Source: Xylophilus sp. Leaf220
GTDB taxonomy: Bacteria > Pseudomonadota > Gammaproteobacteria > Burkholderiales > Burkholderiaceae_C
Direction of reading: 5' to 3'
DNA length: 64,000 nt
Assembly (NCBI RefSeq): GCF_001421705.1
Contig: NZ_LMKO01000001.1
Coordinates: forward strand, 238,170-302,169
In this document: positions 35,259 to 44,122 of the stretch, piece after piece
How positions within the stretch are numbered: the stretch's first letter is position 1
How the letters are laid out: every line of letters begins with the position of its first letter
Made by a program: the position numbers and the translations under genes
Notes under the pieces: generated by a model
Databases searched by the model: none
Told to the model about the DNA's origin: nothing
What the model saw: the letters and a program-made list of their open reading frames with translations, nothing else

Positions 35259-36425
35259 GTGTCACTCGACAATATGAAGGTCGGACTTCGCCTCGCCCTG
35301 GGCTACGCCGTCGTGCTGCTGCTGGTCGTAGCGATCGTCGCCGTGGGCGTGTCCCAGCCCGGCGCGAGCGGCACGGCCCGGACGTGGATGCTGGTGCTGG
35401 GCGCCGCCGCGGTGCTGGTCGGCGTGCTGTCGGCCTGGGGCATTGCGCGCAGCATCGGCCCGCCGCTCGACGAGGCGATCCTGATCGCCGAGACGGTCGC
35501 CTCGGGCGACCTGAGCCAGGAGTTCGCGACCGAGCGCGGCGGCGATTTCGGCCGGCTGCTGGGCGCGCTCGGCAACATGGAAGACACCCTGACCGACCTG
35601 GTCACCCGGATCAAGGGCTCGACCGACCAGATCGCGGTCGCCTCCCGCCAGATCGACGCCGGCAACACCGATCTCTCGAAGCGCACCGAGGACCAGGCCG
35701 CGTCGCTCGAAGAAACCGCAGCGAGCATGGAGACGCTGACCGCCACCGTGCGACAGAACGCGGAGCGCGCCCGCTCGGCCAGCCAGCTGGCCACCGCGGC
35801 GTCCCAGACGGCCTCGCGCGGCGGCACGGTGGTTGGCGAGGTGGTCCACACGATGCAGGCGATCAGCGCCAGCTCGCGCAAGATCGTCGACATCATCCAG
35901 GTGATCGAGGGCATCGCGTTCCAGACCAACATCCTGGCGCTCAACGCCGCGGTGGAGGCGGCGCGTGCCGGTGAGCAGGGCCGCGGCTTCGCGGTCGTGG
36001 CGAGCGAAGTGCGCAGCCTGGCCCAGCGCAGCGCCACCGCCGCCAAGGAGATCAAGGGCCTGATCGACGATTCGGTGCAGCAGGTCGACAGCGGATCGCG
36101 TCTGGTGGGCCAGGCCGGCACCACCATGGGCGAGATCGTGCAGGGCGTGCAGCAGGTCTCGGGCCTGCTCGGCGAGATCTCGGCCGCGCTGGCCGACCAG
36201 AGTGCCGGCATCGAGGACGTGAACCATGCCGTGGCCCACATGGACACGGTCACCCAGCAGAACGCGGCGCTGGTGGAAGAAGCAGCGGCCGCCGCGACGG
36301 CCCTGTCGCAGCAGGCCGCCGAACTGCAGCGCGCCGTGGGCGAGTTCAAGCTCGACGACGACGATGCGCCCGTGCTGTCGCCGATGGCGCTGGCGCCACG
36401 CGGCACCCTGGTGGCGCTGCGCTAG
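35259..36425 (+). CDS. Methyl-accepting chemotaxis protein lacking a periplasmic sensor domain
   Basis: This 388-residue protein has two membrane segments (about 13-31 and 44-63) separated by only a dozen residues, so there is no periplasmic ligand-binding domain. A HAMP-like stretch follows, then the signalling helix bundle with the tip [20 protein letters not shown] near residues 220-240. It would signal to CheA/CheW but must sense within or near the membrane, from the cytoplasm, or through a partner. No CheR-binding pentapeptide is seen at the C-terminus. The GTG at 35259 is chosen; an ATG five codons later is also possible. Confidence 0.9.
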   Translation: MSLDNMKVGLRLALGYAVVLLLVVAIVAVGVSQPGASGTARTWMLVLGAAAVLVGVLSAWGIARSIGPPLDEAILIAETVASGDLSQEFATERGGDFGRLLGALGNMEDTLTDLVTRIKGSTDQIAVASRQIDAGNTDLSKRTEDQAASLEETAASMETLTATVRQNAERARSASQLATAASQTASRGGTVVGEVVHTMQAISASSRKIVDIIQVIEGIAFQTNILALNAAVEAARAGEQGRGFAVVASEVRSLAQRSATAAKEIKGLIDDSVQQVDSGSRLVGQAGTTMGEIVQGVQQVSGLLGEISAALADQSAGIEDVNHAVAHMDTVTQQNAALVEEAAAAATALSQQAAELQRAVGEFKLDDDDAPVLSPMALAPRGTLVALR

Positions 36426-36441
36426 GCGGCAACGCGCCAGG

Positions 36442-36471
36442 AAAAAGCCGCGCAACAGCGCGGCTTTTTTT
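36442..36471 (+). terminator. Intrinsic terminator after the chemotaxis gene
   Basis: GCCGCGC pairs with GCGCGGC around AACA, with an A run before and a seven-base T run after. It probably works for the rightward gene and may also help the leftward phaA transcript. Confidence 0.92.
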
Positions 36472-36513
36472 GTCGGCCCTGCACCACTCGGTGCAAGGCG
36501 AGAAGGAGCCGTG

Positions 36514-36539
36514 GCGAGCAGCCCGAACGTGCGGCGAGG
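36514..36539 (+). repeat. 26-base dispersed repeat, copy 1
   Basis: The segment beginning GCGAGCAGCCCGA and ending GTGCGGCGAGG recurs at 39908-39933 with two mismatches. Both copies follow gene ends or terminators. No function is evident. Confidence 0.7.
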
Positions 36540-36584
36540 GCCTCAGCCGCTCGACAGGCCGGCGCAGCCGGTTCCCTCGCGCTT

Positions 36585-37763
36585 CTAGCGCTCGACCGTC
36601 AGCGCCACGCCCATGCCGCCGCCGATGCACAGCGAGGCGATGCCCTTCTTCGCGTCGCGGCGCTGCATCTCGTGCAGCAGCGTCACCAGGATGCGGCAAC
36701 CGGATGCGCCGATCGGGTGGCCGATGGCGATCGCACCGCCGTTGACGTTGACCTTGCTGGTGTCCCAGCCCATCTCGTTGTGCACCGCGCAGGCCTGCGC
36801 GGCGAAGGCTTCGTTGATCTCCAGCAGATCCAGGTCGCCGGGCTTCCAGCCGGCGCGCTCCAGGGCCTTGCGCGAAGCGGGCACCGGGCCCATGCCCATG
36901 ATGGCCGGATCGAGCCCGGTGGTGGCGTAGCTGGCGATGCGGGCCAGCGGCGTCAGGCCCAGCGCCGCGGCCTTCCTGGCGGTCATGACCATCACCGCGG
37001 CGGCGCCGTCGTTGATGCCCGAGGCGTTGCCGGCGGTCACGCCGCCGGCCTTGTCGAACGCGGGCTTCAGGCCGGCCAGCGCGTCCGCATTGGTCTTGCG
37101 GTTGATGAACTCGTCGGCGTCGAACACCACCGGATCGCCCTTGCGCTGGGGAATGTGCACCGGCGTGATCTCGGCCTTAAAGTAGCCCGCGTCCTGCGCC
37201 GCGGCGGCCTTCTGCTGGCTGGCCAGGGCCAGCGCGTCCTGCTGCTCGCGGGTGATGCCGTACTGCTTGGCCACGTTCTCGGCGGTGATGCCCATGTGGT
37301 ACTGGTTGTAGACGTCCCAGAGGCCGTCGACGATCATGGTGTCGACCATCTTCCAGTCGCCCATGCGCTGGCCGTCGCGGGAGTTGGGCAGGATGTGCGG
37401 CGACGCGCTCATGTTCTCCTGGCCGCCCGCGATCACGATCTCGCTGTCGCCGGTGGCGACGGCCTGGGCCGCCAGCATCACCGCCTTCAGGCCCGATCCG
37501 CAGACGGCGTTGATGGTGAGGCCCGGCACCGCGTGCGGCAGGCCGCCCTTCAGCAGCGCCTGGCGCGCGGGGTTCTGCCCGGCACCGGCGGCCAGCACCT
37601 GGCCCATGATCACTTCGCCGACCTGGCCGGCTTCGAGCTTGCTGCGCGCCAGCAGTTCTCGGACGACGGTGCCGCCCAGCTCGGTGGCCGGGATCTTGGC
37701 GAGCGAGCCGCCGAACTTGCCGACGGCGGTGCGGGTGGCGGCGACGATGACGATGTCTTCCAT
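36585..37763 (-). CDS. phaA: Acetyl-CoA acetyltransferase (beta-ketothiolase)
   Basis: The 392-residue thiolase condenses two acetyl-CoA into acetoacetyl-CoA, the first step to polyhydroxybutyrate. The nucleophile is Cys88 in NAVCGSGLKAV; the general-base region is GGAIAIGHPIGASG (His near 348) and the second cysteine is in LCIGGGMG (near 378). AAGGAG precedes the ATG. It lies 71 bases downstream of phaC, so both are probably one operon, as in Ralstonia phaCAB but with phaB split off. Confidence 0.95.
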   Translation of the reverse strand: MEDIVIVAATRTAVGKFGGSLAKIPATELGGTVVRELLARSKLEAGQVGEVIMGQVLAAGAGQNPARQALLKGGLPHAVPGLTINAVCGSGLKAVMLAAQAVATGDSEIVIAGGQENMSASPHILPNSRDGQRMGDWKMVDTMIVDGLWDVYNQYHMGITAENVAKQYGITREQQDALALASQQKAAAAQDAGYFKAEITPVHIPQRKGDPVVFDADEFINRKTNADALAGLKPAFDKAGGVTAGNASGINDGAAAVMVMTARKAAALGLTPLARIASYATTGLDPAIMGMGPVPASRKALERAGWKPGDLDLLEINEAFAAQACAVHNEMGWDTSKVNVNGGAIAIGHPIGASGCRILVTLLHEMQRRDAKKGIASLCIGGGMGVALTVER

Positions 37764-37834
37764 GGGGATGCTCCTTGGGGGTCTTCGGGTGAAAGGGTTC
37801 TGCGCCGGTGCGGCGCGGTTCGGTTCTTCGGGAA

Positions 37835-39568
37835 CTAGGCCTTCTGGCGCACGTAGCGGCCGGGCGCGGGTTCGATGGCGGGGTGGTCGGCATCGCCGTA
37901 GCCGGCAGGCGCGGCCACCATGCGGCCGGCGTGGCCGGCGAGCCACCGGGCCCAGTCGTCCCACCAGCTGCCGGGCCGCTCCTCGGCACCGGCCAGCCAC
38001 TCGGAATGGGTGGCCGGCAGCAGGCCGTCGTCGCGCACCCAGTGGCTGCGCTTCTTCTTGGCGGGCGGGTTGATCACGCCGGCGATGTGGCCCGACGCGC
38101 CCATGACGAAGCGGCACGGGCCCGGCAGCACCTGGGTCGAGCCGTAGGCGCCGCCACCCTGCGCGCCGACCGGCACGATGTGGTCCTCGCGCGAGCCGTA
38201 GACGTAGGCCGGCACGTCGACCGTGTTCAGGTCCACCGGCACGCCGCAGACGGTGGCCGCGCCGGGCTGCACCAGCCGGTTCTCCAGGTAGGTGTTGCGC
38301 AGGTACCAGGCGTAGAACGGCCCGGGCAGGTTGGTGGCGTCGCTGTTCCAGTACAGCAGGTCGAAGGGCGGCGGCGTGTCGCCCTTCAGGTAGTTGCCGA
38401 CCACGTAGTTCCAGACCAGCTCGTTGGGCCGCAGGAAGCTGAAGGTCGAGGCCAGTTCCTGGCCCGCCAGCAGGCCCTTCTGGCCCATCTGCGCCTCGCG
38501 CATCCTGACGAAGGCCTCGTCGATGAAGATGTCGAGGATGCCGGTCTGGCTGAAGTCGAGAAAGGTGGTGAGGAAGGTGGCCGAGGCGACCGGCTTGTGG
38601 CCCCGCCCCGCCAGCACCGCCAGCGCGGTGCCGAGCATCGTGCCGCCCACGCAGAAGCCCAGCGCGTTGATCTTGCCGCCGGCCTTGTCCTGGCCCGCAA
38701 TGTCCCGCACCAGGTCGATCGCGCGGATCACCGCGTGTTCGATGTAGTCGTCCCAGGTGGCCTCGGCCATCGACGCGTCGGGGTTGCGCCAGCTGACGAC
38801 GAAGGTGCGGTGGCCCTGCTCGACCGCGTAGCGGATCAGCGAATTGGCGGGCTGCAGGTCGAGGATGTAGTACTTGTTGATGCAGGGCGGCACCATCAGC
38901 AGCGGCCGGGCGTGCACCTTGGCGGTGAGCGGCTTGTACTCGAGCAGCTGGAAGAAATCGTTCTCGAAGACCACCGCGCCCTCGGTGGTGGCCACGTTGC
39001 GGCCCACCTCGAAGCCGCTCTCGTCGGTCTGGCTCACATGGCCCTGGCGCAGGTCGTGGGCCAGATTCTTCAGGCCGCGCGCCAGGCTCTCGCCCTGGGT
39101 GTCCAGCGCCGTCTGCAGCGCGTCGGCGTTGAAGGCGATGAAGTTGCTGGGGGCGGTGGCCGCCGCCCATTGCTCGACCGCGAAGCGGATCCGCGCGCGG
39201 ATCTTTTCGTCGGCCTGCACCGCGTCGGCCAGGCCCGACAGCACCCGGGTGTTGAGCAGGTGCAGCCGGGCCGCGCCCTGCGCCGCCGGGCTGCGGGCCC
39301 ACGCCTCGCTGGAGAAGCGGCGGTCCTGCGCGGTGCCGGCGGCCTCGCCCGCCGCGCCCCAGAGCTGGGTCATGCCCTGCAGGTACTCCTTCTGCAGCGC
39401 CTGCAGCTTCTGCGGGTCGAGCCGTGGCACCGGGCCGGGCGTGCCGCCCGGCGGTTGCGCCGCGCCGGCGGCGTTGCGCCACAGTGCCTGCCACTGTGCG
39501 GCGAGGTCCTGCGCGAAACCCGCGCCGGACGCGCCGGTTCCCGTAGCCGTGCCTGGTCCAGAATCCAT
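37835..39568 (-). CDS. phaC: Class I polyhydroxyalkanoate synthase
   Basis: This 577-residue enzyme polymerises (R)-3-hydroxyacyl-CoA on the granule surface. The catalytic cysteine is Cys306 in the lipase-box-like GFCVGG (Ralstonia uses Cys319), the Asp is expected in VYGSREDHIVPVG and the histidine in ASGHIAGVINPP. Length matches class I synthases, which need no PhaE or PhaR. The N-terminus is Gly/Ala-rich with a short divergent segment. It is the first gene of the phaC-phaA unit. Confidence 0.95.
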   Translation of the reverse strand: MDSGPGTATGTGASGAGFAQDLAAQWQALWRNAAGAAQPPGGTPGPVPRLDPQKLQALQKEYLQGMTQLWGAAGEAAGTAQDRRFSSEAWARSPAAQGAARLHLLNTRVLSGLADAVQADEKIRARIRFAVEQWAAATAPSNFIAFNADALQTALDTQGESLARGLKNLAHDLRQGHVSQTDESGFEVGRNVATTEGAVVFENDFFQLLEYKPLTAKVHARPLLMVPPCINKYYILDLQPANSLIRYAVEQGHRTFVVSWRNPDASMAEATWDDYIEHAVIRAIDLVRDIAGQDKAGGKINALGFCVGGTMLGTALAVLAGRGHKPVASATFLTTFLDFSQTGILDIFIDEAFVRMREAQMGQKGLLAGQELASTFSFLRPNELVWNYVVGNYLKGDTPPPFDLLYWNSDATNLPGPFYAWYLRNTYLENRLVQPGAATVCGVPVDLNTVDVPAYVYGSREDHIVPVGAQGGGAYGSTQVLPGPCRFVMGASGHIAGVINPPAKKKRSHWVRDDGLLPATHSEWLAGAEERPGSWWDDWARWLAGHAGRMVAAPAGYGDADHPAIEPAPGRYVRQKA

Positions 39569-39662
39569 GCTGTCTCCTCGTTATGGCGTGAAGCGAATCC
39601 GCACGCCCGCATTCTTGCAGACGCGGCGCACCGACCGCCACCCACCCCCATAAGAAAGCGCC

Positions 39663-39908
39663 ATGTACCTCGTCGTCATCGCCTGGCTGTACGTGACCCT
39701 GATGATGGCCGCCGCCGAGGCCACCGCCTCCAACGGCAGCCTGCTGGGCGCGCTGGTCACCTTCGTGCTGTACGGACTGCTGCCGATGGGGATCGTCGTC
39801 TACCTGATGGGATCGCCCGCGCGCCGCCGGGCGATCAAGCGCAGAGAGGCCGAAGAGTTGGAGAAGGCCGCATCGCAGCCGGCACAGGACGATGTGAAAG
39901 AACCGTAG
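39663..39908 (+). CDS. Small two-helix membrane protein
   Basis: This 81-residue protein has two membrane segments (about residues 2-20 and 28-48) and a short basic-then-acidic cytoplasmic tail. It is divergent from phaC across 94 bases. Similar small proteins occur next to phaC or in the same area in Comamonadaceae, to my memory, but no function is known. The ATG follows AAGAAAG and the codon use fits a real gene. Confidence 0.72.
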   Translation: MYLVVIAWLYVTLMMAAAEATASNGSLLGALVTFVLYGLLPMGIVVYLMGSPARRRAIKRREAEELEKAASQPAQDDVKEP

Positions 39909-39933
39909 CGAGCAGCCCGAGTGTGCGGCGAGG
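39908..39933 (+). repeat. 26-base dispersed repeat, copy 2
   Basis: This copy begins at the last base of the small membrane-protein gene's stop region and differs from copy 1 (36514-36539) at two positions. It precedes a stretch with GTACGTCGGTACGG. Confidence 0.7.
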
Positions 39934-40006
39934 ACCGGAGCCGTACGTCGGTACGGTGAGGACCACAGTTGCGCAATCGGGTCGCGCAGCAGGTTCTCCC
40001 ACATCG

Positions 40007-40816
40007 TCAGACGCGCCAGATGCAGGCCGCCATGCGCCCGCTGCTGCCGAGCCGCCCGGCGTCCCGCCGGTGCGAAAAGAAGCGTGACGGATTCGACACG
40101 GTGCACCAGCCCGCACCGCCGTCGTTGCCATGGACCGCCTGCACGCCGGCCACCGCGAGCCGCTGCCGCGCCAGGCCGGCCAGGTCGGCCCGCCACTTGC
40201 CGGACGAGCCGGCCACCGGCCTGAAGCAGTCGGCGGCCGACGGCTGCCGGGCGACGAACGCGGCCCGCACCTCGTCGCCCACCTCGAATGCCTCCGGCCC
40301 GATGCACGGACCGAGCCACGCTATCAAATCCATAGCTGGAGGCCGGCCTGCAGCGCCGGCTGGAGCACCGAAACGCTCCAGAACCGCCTCCAGCACCCCG
40401 TCGACCAGCCCGCGCCAGCCCGCGTGCGCCGCCGCGACCTGCCGGCCGGCGCGGTCGGTCAGCAGCACCGGCAGGCAGTCGGCGACCATGACGGTGCAGG
40501 CCCGGCCGGGCCGCGAGCCGATGCAGGCGTCGGCGCAGGGAACGTCGTCCGGGTCGGCACCGTCGAGCGCCGCCGTCTGCGTGCCGTGCACCTGCTGCAA
40601 AAAGAACGGCTGCGCGCCGATCGCCTGCGCCAGCCGCGCGCGGTTGGCGGCCACCGACGCGGGAGCGTCGCCGACGTGATCGCCCAGGTTCATCGACCCC
40701 CACGGTCCTTCGGACACGCCACCGGCCCGGGTGGTGAAGACGGCCCGCACGCCGGGCGGCGCCGGCCAGTCGGGCACGATCCAGTCGGACGGGCATGCGG
40801 GAAGTGGAGACGTCAT
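40007..40816 (-). CDS. pgeF: Laccase-domain peptidoglycan-editing/purine hydrolase protein (PgeF/YfiH)
   Basis: The 269-residue protein carries the multicopper-like laccase-domain zinc site: QQVHGT, VMVADCLPVLL and AAAHAGWRG supply the His, Cys and His ligands. PgeF proteins (YfiH) edit wrong residues in peptidoglycan stems; related proteins act on purine nucleosides. A dispersed repeat is translated in frame here (residues 153-166, GAAGRPPAMDLIA, with a rare ATA codon) between LERFG and WLGPCIG, where relatives have a variable loop. The ATG at 40816 is chosen; longer starts overlap the next gene's leader. Confidence 0.9.
   Translation of the reverse strand: MTSPLPACPSDWIVPDWPAPPGVRAVFTTRAGGVSEGPWGSMNLGDHVGDAPASVAANRARLAQAIGAQPFFLQQVHGTQTAALDGADPDDVPCADACIGSRPGRACTVMVADCLPVLLTDRAGRQVAAAHAGWRGLVDGVLEAVLERFGAPAGAAGRPPAMDLIAWLGPCIGPEAFEVGDEVRAAFVARQPSAADCFRPVAGSSGKWRADLAGLARQRLAVAGVQAVHGNDGGAGWCTVSNPSRFFSHRRDAGRLGSSGRMAACIWRV
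40320..40360 (+). repeat. Dispersed repeat copy 2, inside the pgeF coding region
   Basis: GCTAT (40320-40324) and ATAGC (40332-40336) flank AAATCCA-like bases, followed by GCCGGC...GCCGGC (40342-40360). It has the same layout as the copies at 19938 and 61314, and reads through in frame on the opposite strand within pgeF. Confidence 0.85.
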
Positions 40817-40907
40817 GGAGGGCGAAGTGGCGGTAGAGTTTGCAACCCGGGCGACCAGCATAGCCGCCCCGTCCCTCCACCCTCCGGGCGCCGCGCCCGC
40901 ATCTCCC

Positions 40908-41216
40908 ATGATCCTGGAACACGCAGACATCCGCATCGCCCCCGGCCAGCAGGCCGCCTTCGAGGAGGCCCTGCACCGCGGGCTGGCCACCGTCATCTCG
41001 CGCGCCAAGGGCTTTCGCCGCGGCGCGCTGCAGGCCGGCGTCGAACAGCCCGAGCGCTACCTGCTGCTGATCGAATGGGACACGCTGGAGGACCACACCG
41101 TGGGCTTTCGCAACTCGCCGCTGTTCGCCGAATGGCGCGCCATCGTCGGCCCGTTCTTCGCGGCGCCGCCGGTGGTGGAGCACTTCCGCCTGGCCGCGCC
41201 GACCGGACAGGCCTGA
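40908..41216 (+). CDS. Antibiotic-biosynthesis-monooxygenase (ABM) family protein
   Basis: The 102-residue protein has the ABM dimeric alpha+beta layout: ILEHADIRIAPGQQAAFEEAL, then YLLLIEWDTLEDHTVGFRNS and FAEWRAIVGPFF. Members are small cofactor-free or haem-degrading oxygenases and sensors; substrate cannot be told. The ATG at 40908 follows a Pro-coding leader and is more likely than a start at 40731 that overlaps pgeF. It is divergent from pgeF across 91 bases. Confidence 0.82.
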   Translation: MILEHADIRIAPGQQAAFEEALHRGLATVISRAKGFRRGALQAGVEQPERYLLLIEWDTLEDHTVGFRNSPLFAEWRAIVGPFFAAPPVVEHFRLAAPTGQA

Positions 41217-41327
41217 GCGCGCCACGGTGGCACACTGCCGGACGGCGCCCGCGCCACCGGCGGTCCCCGCGCCGGCACGCACAGCCCCGATCCCGCACCG
41301 CTTTTCCAGAAACCTCCAGGATTTCGC

Positions 41328-42023
41328 ATGAGCTATGTCTTCGCACCTTCCGCACCCGTCGCCGTCCCGGTGGCCGGCCGTCCCGAACAGTTCCCGGTGC
41401 ACCGCATTTACTGCGTGGGCCGCAACTACGAAGAGCACGCCAAGGAGATGGGCTTCACCGGCCGCGAGCCGCCCTTCTTCTTCCTGAAGCCGGCCGATGC
41501 GGCCCTGGTGGTGCCCGAAGGCCAGACCGGCAGCCTGCCCTACCCCAGCCTGACGAAGAACTTCCACCACGAGATCGAGCTGGTGGTGGCGATCGGCAAG
41601 GGCGGCAAGAACATCGCCGCGGCCGACGCGTTCGACCATGTGTTCGGCTACGCCGTCGGGCTCGACATGACCCGCCGCGACCTGCAGAACGAGATGAAGA
41701 AGCAGGGCCGCCCCTGGAGCATCGGCAAGGGCTTCGACCACAGCGCCCCGATCGGCCCGATCCTGCCGAAGGAGCAGGCCGGCGACATCGAGCGCGCCGA
41801 GATCTGGCTGAAGGTCAACGGCGCAGACCGCCAACGCAGCACCGTCGCCAAGCTGATCTGGAACATTGCCGAGACGATCGAGCACCTGTCGGCCGCCTGG
41901 GAACTGCAGCCCGGCGACCTGATCTACTCGGGCACCCCCGAGGGCGTGGCCGCCGTGGTGGCGGGCGACGTGCTCGAGGGCGGCGTGGCCGGCCTGGGCA
42001 CGCTCAGCGTCAAGGTCGTCTGA
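41328..42023 (+). CDS. Fumarylacetoacetate hydrolase (FAH) family protein
   Basis: This 231-residue protein has the FAH C-terminal fold with metal ligands in HHEIELVVAIGKG (Glu residues) and the later DMTRRDLQ. IYCVGRNYEEHAKEMG near the start and SGTPEGVAAVVAGD near the end are typical of oxaloacetate decarboxylase/acylpyruvate hydrolase (FAHD1, YcgM-like) members. It probably cleaves a beta-diketo acid such as acylpyruvate, or decarboxylates oxaloacetate. It lies in a forward row with the ABM and NUDIX genes. Confidence 0.92.
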   Translation: MSYVFAPSAPVAVPVAGRPEQFPVHRIYCVGRNYEEHAKEMGFTGREPPFFFLKPADAALVVPEGQTGSLPYPSLTKNFHHEIELVVAIGKGGKNIAAADAFDHVFGYAVGLDMTRRDLQNEMKKQGRPWSIGKGFDHSAPIGPILPKEQAGDIERAEIWLKVNGADRQRSTVAKLIWNIAETIEHLSAAWELQPGDLIYSGTPEGVAAVVAGDVLEGGVAGLGTLSVKVV

Positions 42024-42040
42024 CCGCACCGCAGCCGCCG

Positions 42041-42586
42041 ATGATCCAGCGCACCCCGATCCGCCACTGCCGCAACTGCGGCACCGCCGTGGTCTACCGC
42101 CTCCCCGACGACGGCGACACCAAGCTGCGCGCCGTCTGCCCGGCCTGCCACACCGTCCACTACGAGAACCCGCTCAACGTGGTCGGCACGGTGCCGCACC
42201 TGGACGACCGGGTGCTGCTCTGCAAGCGCAACATCGAGCCGCGCAAGGGCAAGTGGACGCTGCCCGCCGGCTTCATGGAGCTCGACGAGACGACCGCAGG
42301 CGGCGCGGAGCGCGAGACCGACGAGGAGGCCGGCGCCCGGATCGCGATGGGCCCGCTCTTCAGCGTGATCAACGTGGCCGCCGTCGGCCAGGTGCATTTC
42401 TTCTACAGGGCTCAGCTGCTGTCCGATATCTTCGACCCGGGCCACGAGACGATGGAGGCACGGCTCTTCGCCGAAGAAGAAATCCCCTGGGACGAGATCG
42501 CCTTCCGTACCGTGCGCGACACGCTGCAGCTGTACTTCGCCGACCGCAGGAACGGCATGTTCGGCATGCACCACTTCAGTATTTAG
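42041..42586 (+). CDS. NUDIX hydrolase with N-terminal zinc ribbon
   Basis: This 181-residue protein starts with a zinc ribbon (HCRNCGTAVV...VCPACHTVHY) and has a canonical NUDIX box, GFMELDETTAGGAERETDEEAG. It differs from the NUDIX gene at 24433 in having the full glycine. It should hydrolyse a nucleoside diphosphate compound. It lies 17 bases after the FAH-family gene, so both are probably co-transcribed. Upstream in-frame starts lie in other genes and are ignored. Confidence 0.9.
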   Translation: MIQRTPIRHCRNCGTAVVYRLPDDGDTKLRAVCPACHTVHYENPLNVVGTVPHLDDRVLLCKRNIEPRKGKWTLPAGFMELDETTAGGAERETDEEAGARIAMGPLFSVINVAAVGQVHFFYRAQLLSDIFDPGHETMEARLFAEEEIPWDEIAFRTVRDTLQLYFADRRNGMFGMHHFSI

Positions 42587-42659
42587 CGCCCCCCGGTGCG
42601 CCTTCGGCGCTGCCCCTCCAGGGGCGAACCCGGTGGCCCGGCACAGCCGGATCCACGGG
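42587..42659 (+). repeat. GC-rich intergenic repeat, copy C
   Basis: CCCCTCCAGGGG followed by GGCCCGGCACAGCCGGATCC and CACGGG resembles the two copies near the right end of the window (63740-63819 and 63834-63906). It starts at the stop of the NUDIX gene. Such elements are common between genes in Comamonadaceae. Confidence 0.65.
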
Positions 42660-42716
42660 TTCCCTGCTGCGGGTGGCCCGCCGCCGGCAGGCCGGATTTC
42701 AATGAAAAGTGCCTGT

Positions 42717-42758
42717 GGCCGGCGTACGGCGCCGGCCACCAGCTATTCTTTCGATAGC
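42717..42758 (-). repeat. Dispersed repeat copy 3, reverse orientation
   Basis: GGCCGGCG-tacgg-CGCCGGCC (42717-42737) is followed by GCTAT (42742-42746) and ATAGC (42754-42758). It lies just downstream of the DUF1501 gene, between it and the NUDIX gene. Confidence 0.85.
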
Positions 42759-42763
42759 ACCGG

Positions 42764-44089
42764 CTACACCAGCCCTAGATCGACCGGCCGCACGCCTGGG
42801 AACACCTGGGCGAGCCGGCCGGCATCCAGCCCATACATGCGCCCGAACAGCCCGCCGATCACCGCGCGGTATTCGTTGAGCACCGGAAAGTCGCGGTTCT
42901 GGTTCAGCGTGCCGGGCGCGACCGCCACCTGCTCCCCCACGATCCGGCCGCCGCGCACCGCGCCGCCGGCCACCCAGTAGGTGCTGCCGTGGCCGTGGTC
43001 GGTGCCGCGGGTGCCGTTCTCGCGGAAGGTGCGGCCGAACTCCGACACCACCACCACCACCGTCCTGTCCCAGGCCGGCCCCATCTCCTCGGCGAAGCCG
43101 GCGATGCCGCTGCCCAGGTTGCCCAGCAGGTTGGCCAGCTGGCCCTGGGCACCGCCCTGGTTGACGTGGGTGTCCCAGCCGCCGACGTCGATGAAGCCCA
43201 GGTTGAAGCGGTCGCGCATCAGCCCCGCCATGCGGCGCGCCTCCAGCTCGAAACCCCTGGCACTGAGCGCGCGGCGATTGGCGGCCTCCATCTCCTGGTT
43301 GCGGGCGGCCATGTCGGGCGCCATGCCGGCGGCCGGCCCGGCGGCGGACGCGGCCGTGCGCTTCTGCAGCGCCTCCGCCTCTTCGGCCACCGTCCTGCGC
43401 AGCTCGAAGCCTTCGGCGATCACCGGCTCGAAACGGGTGCCCTGGTACATCTGCGCCAGCAGGGCCGTCTGCCGCGCGTCGAACGGCGTGCGGCCGGTGC
43501 CCTTGAGCGAGACGTTGGGCACGTTCTGCGGGCCGGCCATCACGCCCGGCAGGCCGTCGGTGAACGCCACCGGCGCGGCGCGCCCGCCCATCGCGCCGGC
43601 CAGGCGGTTGAGGAAGCCGGTGCCGCGCTGCGCCGGATCGGCCGCGGCGGTGGAATGGTCGCCCGGCATCGGCAGCCCGGCCTCGACGCCGTCCTGCGTC
43701 TCGAAGTGGCTGCGCGAGAGATCCTCGGTGCCGGCGAAGGGCAGGAAGGCCAGTTGCCGCCGCTGCCACAGCGGCAGCACGCCGCCGGCCAGCGCCGGAT
43801 GCAGCGCCCAGCCGCCCTCGGCGCCGGGCAGTGCGACGGCGGCCTGCGGATCGGCCGCCGCATCGCCCGCAGCCGGCCGGCGGATCGCGATGGTGGGCCG
43901 AGAGGCGTAGTAGAAATCGCTGCCCGCCGGCACCAGCACGTTGGCCGCGTCGTACCCGCCGCGCAGGAACACCAGCAGGAACCGCGCATCGGCCTGGGCC
44001 GGCAGCGCATAGGCGCGCGACCCGATCGCCGGCCCCGCCAGCGCCAGCCCGGCGCAGCCCAGGCGCCGCAGGAGTTCTCGTCTTTGCAT
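42764..44089 (-). CDS. DUF1501 secreted protein (sulfatase-like fold), Tat signal
   Basis: The 441-residue protein opens MQRRELLRRLGCAGLALAGP, a Tat-like signal, and continues FLLVFLRGGYDAANVLVP, the usual DUF1501 start. The late VVVVVSEFGRTFRENGTRGTDHGHGS carries the conserved Glu, Asp and His cluster of this alkaline-phosphatase-like fold and probably binds metal. It is 33 bases downstream of a DUF1800 gene. Such pairs are widespread, exported and of unknown function. Confidence 0.93.
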   Translation of the reverse strand: MQRRELLRRLGCAGLALAGPAIGSRAYALPAQADARFLLVFLRGGYDAANVLVPAGSDFYYASRPTIAIRRPAAGDAAADPQAAVALPGAEGGWALHPALAGGVLPLWQRRQLAFLPFAGTEDLSRSHFETQDGVEAGLPMPGDHSTAAADPAQRGTGFLNRLAGAMGGRAAPVAFTDGLPGVMAGPQNVPNVSLKGTGRTPFDARQTALLAQMYQGTRFEPVIAEGFELRRTVAEEAEALQKRTAASAAGPAAGMAPDMAARNQEMEAANRRALSARGFELEARRMAGLMRDRFNLGFIDVGGWDTHVNQGGAQGQLANLLGNLGSGIAGFAEEMGPAWDRTVVVVVSEFGRTFRENGTRGTDHGHGSTYWVAGGAVRGGRIVGEQVAVAPGTLNQNRDFPVLNEYRAVIGGLFGRMYGLDAGRLAQVFPGVRPVDLGLV

Positions 44090-44122
44090 CGCATGCTCCT
44101 CGCGCCTCGGCGCTCGTTCGGT

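Noticed and set aside
36585-42029. A reverse-strand open frame of 1814 codons
   Set aside because: Only the part up to 37763 is phaA. The rest runs through phaC and neighbouring genes in a different frame and has the Arg/Gly/Ala-rich look of GC-rich shadow sequence.
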